This document shows positions 49,394 through 59,639 of a stretch of DNA of 64,000 nt, piece after piece. A model generated the notes under the pieces. That model was given only the letters and a program-made list of their open reading frames with translations. It did no database searches and was not told the origin of the DNA. Source of the stretch: Populus alba. Its lineage: Eukaryota > Streptophyta > Magnoliopsida > Malpighiales > Salicaceae. How positions within the stretch are numbered: position 1 is the stretch's first letter; every line of letters starts with the position of its first letter. The DNA is taken from positions 7,510,392 to 7,574,391 of the forward strand of contig NC_133297.1 of NCBI RefSeq assembly GCF_005239225.2, in the 5' to 3' direction. Made by a program: the position numbers and the translations under genes.

Positions 49394-50922
49394 TTGGTGA
49401 GATTTTTCCCCATTTCCTTCTCCCCTTTCTCTCTGTTATTTACAGAGCGTCTCCACAATCATTCAACCCTCTCTGTAATGCCATAGAATCAGTGCTTCTA
49501 ACCGACAGATATCACTCTAATCAGCTGGTTTTTTCCACTACTGGCTTCTGTACATTCAAAAATATCCTTCAAGACCTTAGCCAGTGCATTCTAGCTCTAA
49601 TGGCGAACTTTAATTTTATATTTTTTTTGAACTCACAATTACAGTCTAGCTTTTGAGCTAGAGGTTGTCGATTGCTGCAGTTCTTAGAAATAACTCAAAA
49701 GTAGAGCTCAGTTCGTCGAATTTTGAGCTCTATAAATTCGTCGAAACAACAAAAAAAATTGCGATTTTCTCTCTGGTTTTGCAGTTTTGGAGATTCAGAA
49801 TCTTTGTGTAAGGTAATTATTTTTTAGATCTTACTGTTCATATAGCTTATAATTTTGAACTGAACCAAACTAACTCTTACGAGTTTTCACAGATTACGTT
49901 TTATCTTCATTTTTTTTAAAATTTCATGTTAGATTAGGTTGCACGAGGGAGTATTTATGGTAATGATTGAATCAATTAAAGTGCTTTCAACCAATTATGT
50001 TTTCACTTTTTAAGTAATTTTAACAGTTTATTATACATTTTTTTTTGGCCAAACTGATTATTGGACTGAGATCTGATTGACTTTCATATTTTTTTTTTTG
50101 CCTAAATAGTGGTTAACATGGAGTAAAATCTCTGGAGTGTCTAAAAGGATTTTTTTTTTTTTTTTACCAAATCATTTCTCATTTGGCTGTACAAAAGTCG
50201 GCTATGATATTTTCAAGATTTTCTGCCCAATTAATTCTATGGTAGAGTATGAAGAAGAAAACAGTAAAGAACAGTAGAAGCATGGGTAAGACTTAAAGAG
50301 CATTTGAAGTTGGAACGTGAGATTAGGATTCAGGGTTTGTAGAAAACCTCTAAATTAAATAGTTTATCGGTAGCATGTCTCTTAAACTAGCTAATGGAGT
50401 CTGTACTTGCTTATTATCCAGTAGTTAAAAGTCTCAATCCTGATTCTTACAAGGAAATGATAATTGGCGTAGAATTTTGGTGAAATGCAGTGCTATTGTT
50501 ATGTTTGGGTTCTGAGTTCTTGTATAATGAGAATGATCGGTTTATGAAATACGGTTCATTGGTCAAAGAATAGAGTGAAACAGGATATGAATTTATGGAA
50601 TTTGTTAGCCTGAAGAATTGTAAATAAAGCTTGTGCCCGGGGAACGTGTTCATTTGGTGATCTCTAGGCTTATCGAACATGGTTGAATATTAGCATATAA
50701 CATTCGTGTTCACTGGTTGAATATTATTGAATTGAGGAACATCAAGATCGTATTACCTGTCTAGATTGTAAGAGGAGATTAAAATCTGAAAGCAAGCATT
50801 TCTAGTCTTATTTTGGTGTGCACCGTTAAAACTTTGCTGATTGTTATTTCCAATCAAGAGCACATTTTGTCTTGCGGTTTCTTATGTATTTTTCTATTTC
50901 CAGGCCTGAATCGCCTCCATAT

Positions 50923-51039
50923 ATGACCGCAGAAGAAGTAGAGGCTCTTATTTTCACCTTAGTAAATTGACCTCACCAGCACCCAGGGAATATATGAGCT
51001 AAACAAAGAGATGCTGTCAACTTGCATTCAGCTGGAATG
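50923..51039 (+). promoter_or_regulatory. Cluster of three upstream ORFs in the second leader exon
   Basis: In the exon 50904-51050, an ATG at 50923 opens a 15-codon frame ending TGA 50968-50970. A second, ATG 50994, is two codons long (TAA 51000-51002). A third, ATG 51010, runs nine codons and its TGA (51037-51039) overlaps the main ATG (51036) as ATGA. The first leader exon adds at least one more (ATG 49600 to TGA 49656, 18 codons). Such leaders usually lower main-ORF translation. The overlap allows termination-reinitiation at the main start. Confidence 0.6.
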
Positions 51040-54000
51040 AAGACCTTACAGGTCTGTTGTACACACACATGTGTCTTCATTTGCGTATGCATGCATGCAA
51101 GAAATTCTCTCAACCCTCCAATTTTCCCCAATTTCTTGCAAATATCTTCTCTAAAGTTACATTCTTTTGGGTTCGAAGCAGTTGTTTTTCTTTGCTAGTA
51201 AAAAACTGAAACCTCAAAGTTTACCATATGCTCTAAAACATCACCCCTTTCTGTTGCACCCTTTATCCTATGCACACTCTCAGCCACTCCATGTGCTTTG
51301 AGAACGTACATTTCTTCTATTTTCTTGTTTTTGTTTGCACAGTTGATACCCAAACTTTGTCTTCTCCACACATCCAAATGCCTTTTATTTTCAGTAGTGG
51401 CTATCTTCAGTGGTTGTAGGCACTGAATTGTGATGCCCTGGTCATGCATTTTGACTTGTCATACTGCAAGCTACTTTACTAATGTATTCTAACTTGGCCA
51501 ATTCAATTGGCGATGGCTTGGCAAATGTGCCACTCCAGCTTTTACTCATCACCACCCAAATTCTAAGGCGGCTGTATTGATACCACTACACTTAACCATG
51601 TGCTAGATTTCAATTCGTTTGACTTGATGATAAACCTTGTTGATAAGGGACAAGAGTTGAATCTAATATTTTGAATTACAGATTCATTTAGGCACTCAAA
51701 CTTGTGTTACTTCAAAATTTTGGGTAAAAGTAAAAAGAAAGCAAGAAATATAGCATGGAAAGAAGTAGATTTACTAGTTGCTGAAATCCATGTTCCGGGA
51801 CTCAGTTAAGAAGTCGCACGTTGAAGGACTGTTTGTTGCCCTTCAGTCCTGATTGTATTTTTGGCACTTGAAAAACTATCACATAAATAACTATTGTTTG
51901 CCAATAATTTGATAAGAATTTTATCTGGATTATAGAGTGCACAAGAACAGTCCACCCAAATTTCACAGGATTCCCAAAGCGAGCAACAGAATAATCACAA
52001 AACAGAGGCTCCAGTAGCGGACTCTAGTTCAATATCTGCTTCAAGCAATGAGAGCAAAAAGGTTTCACGCCAAGATATTGAACTTGTAAGAGAATGTAAT
52101 CCCTTTCAAGTTTTTTCAGCTGCTATTATTATTCACCATTTTTTTCTTATATAGGATTTGATCCTAAGAGTAGCCTAACTGATCTGGCTTCCTTTTTCCT
52201 GCTTTTGATAATATCTATTAATGGCTATTGCAGGTCCAAAATTTAATAGAACGCTGCCTACAATTGTATATGAATAGAGACGAGGTTGTTAAAACCCTCT
52301 TGACCCGTGCTAGGATAGACCCTGGGTTTACGACACTTGGTAGGGTTTTCTGAAATTTTCATTTTTAAGCTGTCTTTGCTATCAACAAGTTGCCCTCTCA
52401 ATCTTGCTGCATGGATTTGGTATCACATGTTTATCAAAAAGCTGTTTGAGTGGATTGATCATGGAACATTTGATCATAGATCTTGACCTTTTCACAAATT
52501 AACCTTACAGTAACCTGATTAACATTTTTCTTGTCAAGCATTCAAACTAGAAATGTAGTCTGATATTTTCCTTTATAATCCCTTGCTTTTGCAGTATGGC
52601 AGAAGTTGGAAGAAGAAAATGCTGATTTCTTTAGGGCCTATTACATTAGGCTGAAATTGAAGAAACAGATTCTCTTGTTTAATCATTTGCTTGAGCGTCA
52701 ATATCATCTCATGAAGTATCCGGTACCTTCGAAAGTTCCTTTGGCTCCAATACAAAACGGGATTCATCCCATGCCTGGTAAGTTCTAATTTTCTAGTGGA
52801 ATGATTGTGTAAAGCACAAAGCATCCCTTTATCTTGGTACAAGAGAAATAGTGAAACTTCAAATTTTTTTCTTCAATTCCAACTTTTATATGGATTCCTA
52901 GGTTATTTTTATCTGAAGTGTAAAGAAACCAAACACCATTGATATTTAGTACTTATTTTATTAACTTCCTTGAAAAACAAACCCTCACCCGAAGATACTT
53001 TTACATACCATTGTTGTCAATATCTTGAGGGTAGTGGTTTTCTTTTTTACTGGGATCTTAGTGAAGCATTAGTGTCTCACTTGCCTTTTCTGTTATTATT
53101 TTCCCTCGAAGTTCATAACTGAGCTATGTTTCCTATTATTTTGTTCGAAAGGTATCCTAGAAATTGAAAATGTGGTTCTTTCATCATTTTCTGCAAAGCA
53201 ATTTTATGAATGCAAGTTTCATGGTGCCTACAGGTTTGATGAAAGAGTTGTCCCATGTGTTAACAAGGCATTTTTCTTATAACATTGTATCTATTATTCA
53301 ACGCCACTTTTTTGCAGTGCAGTTAACAATTTACCGATGGGATACCCTGTCCTCCAACAACCCCCAATGCCAGCTCCAGGTCAACCTCATCTTGACTCCA
53401 TGAGCTGTGGAATATCAAGCTGTCATGTTGTTAATGGAGTCCCTGCGCCAGGAAATTTTCATCCCATTCGGATGAATTCTGGAAATGAGTGAGAACTTTT
53501 CCATCTTCATTTTATTATTGTTAAATTGTCTACTTAATGAACAGCACTTATCTTTGCCAAGGGTCTCCTACCTGGGCATGGGAACATGTTTTAACTTACT
53601 ATGTGCATGCATCTACATGCCCTTTGAATTAACTTTCACTTTTAACTGCTGAACGAGATTGTTGCCTTTTTTCTAAACTTTGGCGTTTATTTCATGTCTG
53701 CCTAGTTTGCAGTAATGTGTCTATAACTATCCTGACATTTAATGAAAACCCTTATTAAAAGTAGTTCTGAGTGAATGCACGTTGCTATCAAACACATGTA
53801 CATTTTTTTCCCTTCTGAAAGTGGTAGCGATTTATGTATGTTTGTCAGTGACATTGGAAAATCCCAAATCTAGTGAATTATGTTCTCCTTGCTTTGATAG
53901 TAGTTATCGGTTTTTTCTTTATTAAAAAAACCAGCTAATTGCTGCTGCTCTTGTTCTTGTAGTATGGTGATGGGAAATAGTGCAGCTGATACAGCTCCTG

Positions 54001-56454
54001 TAGTGCCACCAAGCAGTGCCATTTCATCCATGTCTGAGATGCCTCTGAGCCCTATGTCAGTGACATCTAATGGTCATTTTCCATTTACTGCATCTGACAT
54101 GTCAGGAATGGGGGTAGACACCTCAGCACTATATACATCATTTACATCTGATGCGGCAAGCTCTGTAGGATTGCAGCTTGGACCAGATGGTGGGGCTGGA
54201 AATTCCAGATCATTGGAACAGATTCAATGGACTTTCAGCCTTTCAGACCTAACAGCAGATCTGTCGAACTTGGGAGGTAAGTTGTTTATCATTCTTGTAA
54301 TGGGATAATTGCTTTTTCAGCCTTTCAGATCTAAAGGCAGATTTTTTATTTTTTATCAGTCAAGTAGATGGATTTTAAATTTTCACAATCTGCTATACCG
54401 ACCTTTTCAATTGTGCTAATCAAGTGATTCCATCAAATGCTTGTCAATACCTCCATTATTTAATGATGTGGTGGTTTGACTTTTTCCAGCTAATATCATG
54501 AAATTGGTTTTTGGTTAGGAAAATTTCCCTCTTAAACATCATAGAAATCAGTAATAAAAAATTACTTTTGATAAACATCCAAACCACAATTAGGACTCAA
54601 TCCTTATTAGAAGTTTTTTTAGTGACAGTAACAATTTTCATTTCTTTTAACTTTTTTAAAAAGTTTCAAAATATTTTTAATGTAATCAAACGAGGAAAAT
54701 ATTTTTATCCCTATTAATAATATTTTTATTTGTTAAACAGTAATATAACAAGAACTTTCCCTTTCAATGATTTTTTTTTAATTATAATTAATTGCTATAT
54801 TATTTTAAAGTCTTAAAAACCCCTTTATGATGTTAATTGGTCAGTGTCAAGTTTTTAGAAGTCTTAAATATTTTTAGTATAATCAAATGAGTAAAAGGTT
54901 TTGATTTTTATCATAAATATTTTTTATTTTGACACAGTAATATATTGAGAACTCTACCCTTATTATTATTATTATTATTATTATTAATTGCTATAAATTT
55001 AAAAGGGAACTTTCTCTTAAAAAAAAACCCTCTGGTCAAAATCAAATCACCAAATAATAAATAGATCAATGGGGATTTGGCAAAAGTATTTGGTTGATAC
55101 ATTAAAAAATTGGTGGTGTATTGCAAGTGAGAAAAATTAGAATCCACGTACTTGATTGATAAAACTGAATAGTCAGTGCACGAATAGTGCAATTTTTTGT
55201 TCTTGTAACTGATCTTACGTGTATGGTTAAATATAACAACAACAACAATAACCAAACTCCAATCCCCAAACTGTATGGTTAAATGCATTAGAAATCCATG
55301 TTATTCGTGGAAGAAAAAGTTTAAGCAAACTGTCATTGAGTATCAGAAGTTTAGATTGATAGAAAAGGCACCATTGGAAAGATATTATCATTCTGAAATT
55401 TTCTGATGCCAAACTGCTCATGTTTCTCTATGTTACTGGATTTTGTATTCTGCTTAAGATGCATATTATGCTAGAAATGTTGTGAGGTAATGAAAGATCT
55501 GAGTTCTGCAATTTCAATCTCTCTTTGCTAAAGCAGAACATTTTGCTGTTCTGATTTGCTTAAGACTAGTGTTTGTAGATTGTTTAAATGTGTGAGGATA
55601 GATTCAACACCTTTATATTTATGTCCATGAAGATGTTTTATCCTGCTGCTATCTCATACCAAATTGTGGAGATATCTTACCATTATGGAAACTCTTGTGT
55701 TTTTGTAATTCCTTTTCCTTGGGTTGTGATTAAATCTGTTACCTTGGAACTGTTTGCAGATTTAGGGGCTCTAGGAAACTATCCTGGTTCCCCCTTTCTG
55801 CCTTCTGATTCCGAGATCTTGCTTGATTCTCCAGAGAACGAGGACATAGGTAATGGAGTTTGCATCTATTATAATATTCTCTCTTTGTTGACTGATTTTT
55901 CTAGATTCTCTTCTTTGACAATTCAATGGTGGTCACATAGAAAATCATTAGCCTTTGATGGATGTCTCGATACCTATGTAAAAATAATTAGATGATTGGA
56001 TAGATTCTTAGGAAACTCCGCCTTGTGCATTTAAAGACAAATTTTCTCTACCATGGAATCCAAACATGTTACATAAGACTAGCTTCAATTTTGTTGTGAC
56101 TGATGTAAGCTAATGATATATCGTTAACAATTTTCAACAACCACCACAAAGTCTCAATCCAAAAGTAGTCATGGTCATCGGTTATATGGATCCTTTTGCA
56201 TCATTAAGCTTGATCACGAGCAATTTTCAAATTAAAAAAAAAAGACTTCATTTTAATAAGTTGGGCGATGCAGTACTTACCAGAAATCATTTCAAGATCC
56301 TGCAAAGTTATTCCTGTTTATTTTCGAACTTGAAATTCTATTTACCTCTATTTTTTACAAGTGATGCTGATAGATTTATCCTGTAACAGTGGAGGAGTTT
56401 TTTGTTGATTCCGTCCCAGGGCCACCATACCAGTCAGATGAAGAGAAGTCCTAG
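51036..56454 (+). CDS. Plant-specific protein of the 1589 family (TIGR01589-type domain)
   Basis: Eight coding exons: 51036-51050, 51936-52085, 52234-52339, 52595-52777, 53323-53488, 53963-54276, 55760-55849 and 56390-56454. Phases agree and give 362 residues ending SDEEKS. Residues about 49-125 form the conserved part: SRQDIELVQNLIERCLQLYM, then NRDEVVKTLL, then VWQKLEEENADFFRAYYIRL. It is helical and found only in plants as far as I know. No catalytic motif is seen. The rest is Pro/Gly/Ser-rich (PMGYPVLQQPPMPAPGQP, SSCHVVNGVPAP) with an acidic C-terminus (LDSPENED). From memory the Arabidopsis match is At3g61700. Function is not established. The first coding exon has only 15 bases and the leader carries several upstream ORFs, suggesting translational control. 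Exon 5 has two AG acceptors five bases apart, and only the second keeps the frame. Confidence 0.85.
54600..54990. repeat. Diverged tandem repeat in intron 6 of the 1589 gene
   Basis: Two units about 198 bp apart share aatatttttartrtaatcaaaygag, acagtaatata-agaact and attaattgctata-type blocks in the same order. The second ends in an (ATT)n run at about 54958-54986. Confidence 0.6.
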
Positions 56455-57230
56455 TGTAAGGTTAGGTTCAATCCCTGTTCTCTTTGAAATTATCAGGATA
56501 GAGAAAAATTAGATGAATAAGATTTAAGTGGTTGTCATCTATTTTTTAGGATTTTAGTTTGTCATTGTCAACAAATCTGAACAGCTTAAAAGTGCTCCCG
56601 TAATGTAGTCTTGATGGGATGAGCATGCCAATAGGGAAGAGTAATGTTACTTTTAGTTGTAATTCTCAGCTCAGAAATTAAAAGGCAATTTACAACTTCT
56701 ACTCCCTGCTGCTGCTGTTGAAATCAAACTCTCTTAAACGGAAAGCTTGAGAGCATAATTTGTGACATTTATTTGGACCTATTGGTGTCATAATCACCAT
56801 AACTGTGAATTTCTTTGGATGTAAGAACTTTATTGGGATTATATAATGTTTTGATGTGAGTGATACATGATGATTGAGTGAGTGCTTTAAACCATCTTAA
56901 AGCACTTAGAAAAAGCCCTAAATAGCAGATAGTCTCAGTTGTAGAAGCCTAGGTCCTTCAGGCAACCCCAATCCAAGATTTAAATTCTTTTTTGTATATA
57001 TTGATTATGTTCATCCGCAAGGCAAACAGACAAATATTCTGCCCATCTCCTTTCTTAAAAGGATGGTGGGTCGTTCTTCTCCAGGACTGGTAATCTTCAA
57101 GCTGTTTGAGGCGTGGGAAGTCGTCCTAAGGAAGCATTGATAAATACTAACGAGGTAGCCAGTTTCTGATTGGATAAAAAAATATATATATATATAAAAT
57201 CTGTGATGTAATCCCCGGCATGATGGCAAC

Positions 57231-57320
57231 GGGGCGTGGCTCAGTGGTTGAGCGTGGTTCCGTCAACTGTCTCTGGTTCGAGCCCATCCTCTTCCACCTC
57301 TGTAGGATGAAAAAAAAAAT
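57231..57320 (+). mobile_element. tRNA-derived SINE head
   Basis: An A-box-like tggctcagtgg and a B box ggttcgagccc are spaced as in tRNA genes. The D-arm gctc...gagc can pair. The T-arm and acceptor ends do not pair well, no plausible full cloverleaf forms, and an A-run follows at about 57309-57318. That fits a tRNA-derived SINE better than a working tRNA. It is probably a Salicaceae SINE, but the family and 3' boundary are not determined. Confidence 0.6.
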
Positions 57321-57469
57321 AAGTCAAAGGAGGGGTAAATGGGGTGAAATGAACGTTTCATCCAAGTGGCTAATTACCGAGAAATCCTTTCTGACCTTAA
57401 TTACAATTTTTCAAAGGAGCTAGGGTTGGTCGCCTGGCACGGAATGTGCTTGGGTGTGTTTAGTTTAAG

Positions 57470-57600
57470 ATTGTGAATGTGGTGGTTTTAAAGTGTTTTT
57501 TATTTAGAAATATATTGAAATAATATTTTTTTTAAAATGCAAAAGAAAATCAAATTTTTTAGCAAAAAAAAAATTAAATTTTTTTGAAACGTGTAATGTT
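57470..57600 (-). repeat. AT-rich dispersed repeat copy
   Basis: Starts gtgaatgtggtggttttaaa and contains atattgaaataatatttttt. It matches the terminus and one body segment of the family but lacks the ttttgatgt centre. Confidence 0.45.
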
Positions 57601-58489
57601 TAACTGTAGCCCTACCGTATTTTCTATATAGAGAAATGGTAATCAAATTCTGTATAATTTTCTCTTCAAACAATGAAGGTAACGGAGGACATTTCAGCCT
57701 CACATTTTTCCACCGTTTGGAAGAAAACCTTTATGGCGTGAAAGAGTGAAGGTTCTTTGCATCTACACGACAATCGTTATTGGACCTAAAATAATGTTTC
57801 CCCGGGCACACAGCTGAAAAAGAAAATCACCAAATAAACACAAGAAAGTTACTGCACAGCATGCTAAGATGATAAAAACGTCCCGCTAATTTTCGTCCTT
57901 TCGACATCCTTACTTTATGCCTTATGCCTCGAGGAGAAGCCTTGATGATTTTAACAATTTGAATCTAGCCGGAGGGGTTTCCTTCAAAAAGCAGAAAAAA
58001 AATGTTTGACTGGCCCTCAATTTGGAATGAGTTGGTATCGGCTAAATGAAAATGGATATGCCCTTCTCTAGTCCACGCATGATTACAACAATGAATAAAG
58101 AATCTGCATGTGACAAAATAGAGAAAAAAACACAGGAGACGGAAAGCTATTTGTTTTATTTATCAGAGGACCACACCATATGTCCCCTTCATGAATAATT
58201 TAACCCCTGCCAATATTTTTATTCTCCTTCGTATTTGTTTTATTTATTCCCTTCGGAAAGCTATTCCTAAAAAATATGATTCCTGGTTGATCTTCTCAGA
58301 TGGTTGTAGAGGTTCCGATAACCTACCTATATTTTGATTGCCTGTTGCTGGTGGAGTTCATGGTTTTTATGCCGGTTATTTTAACTTATGTCATCTCCCC
58401 GTGGATTGCTGTTTTCATCTTTGAATTTGATGGGATATTGAGATTAAGATATAACACATGCTTATCTCTAAAATCTATCTTTGTAGGTG

Positions 58490-58650
58490 TTTGAGATTGC
58501 GGTTAGACTATTTTTTTGAATTTTTATTTTTATTTTTTAGTTTTAAGTTATAATTTTTTTATGTTTTTGAATTTTTTTAAATTGGTAATGTTAAAAATAT
58601 TTTTTTTAAAAATAACACATAAAAAGAAACAGAATCTAAAAAAAACGTGT
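58490..58650 (+). repeat. AT-rich dispersed repeat copy
   Basis: Begins gtgtttgagattgcggttag, a typical terminus of the family, followed by the T-rich then A-rich body. Confidence 0.55.
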
Positions 58651-59639
58651 AAAAAAAAAACAGAATCTCATTATTTATTGTCAATATTATAAAAGCGTGC
58701 CCTTCGATTATGTTTATAAAGACCAAAACGACTGTATAACTAGCAGTTAATTAGTAGTTTGATGTGGAATCTTTATTATAGATGCAATGGAATATTACAT
58801 AATATAATTAAATTACAGCATCAAGATGCATAATATATAAGAAGGAAAGTGCCTGGGCCCAAAAAATACAAGCACTTGCCCAGAACTGTCGTGTTCAAAG
58901 AAATTGATGTAGAAATCAGAATATTCTTTGAGATTCTACAATAATTAAAAATTAAGGATAGCAACATCTTGGTGTTTACTTCATTTCACACATACCCCAT
59001 CCCCGCAGAAGCAAGAGAGAGAGCGCAAGCTTGAAATCGAATCTTATCTGTTCGGTAAATAATGTAAATATAATCTCTGAAAGATTAAAGAAAAAGTACA
59101 GAAACAACTGAATTTTCCCCAAAAAAGAAAGAAAACTAGGAACTGTTTTTTTTTTTTCCTTAACAAAGACAGCACTGAATTTAAATTTTTAACTGCAACA
59201 ATTTGAAAAAAAAAAGTATGAAAAGAAAAGAAAAAACTACCTTCTGCAATTTATAAATTTATAACTAACTTTAATTAGTAATAGGCGGCCCACGGGCTTT
59301 GAAGTTTCCTTTCTGAAGCAATTTCCTAGGTCATCCTTGGGCTTGACTTGACTTTTGCGCGTTTGGCAAGGGAAGACCATTTCTTCCTTTCTTTGGTATC
59401 TCTTGTCATTTGATTTTTCCCTCTCTTTTCTCTTTCTCAGAAAGCGCAGGCAGTAACTGCCATTGGCGTCTCTCTCAACGAACTTTCTTCTCCCCTCAGT
59501 ACGAAATTTCTAACGAAGCAAAACATGAACTCTCTTTTATCCACAAAGAGCAGATCAACCCAATAAACGAAGGAAATACTCAGTTGTCTTTGTTTCTTGT
59601 TTTGACAGTCAGAGGAAGCCAATTATAACTGATCACGTT

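Larger units (their letters stand above)
56455..59639. other. Intergenic region before the channel gene
   Basis: Contains the 3' UTR of the 1589 gene, a SINE-like tRNA head (57231-57320), dispersed repeat copies at about 57470-57600 (minus) and 58490-58650 (plus), and the presumed channel promoter. A CT-rich stretch near 59400-59440 may be part of the channel 5' leader. No other gene is seen. Confidence 0.5.

Noticed and set aside
53164..53403. 79-codon ORF as an alternative exon of the 1589 gene
   Set aside because: It spans an intron and reads the next exon in the wrong frame. The correct frame starts at 53323.
57231..57310. Functional tRNA gene
   Set aside because: A and B boxes are present but the acceptor and T-stems do not pair, and an A-run follows. 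A SINE head fits better.
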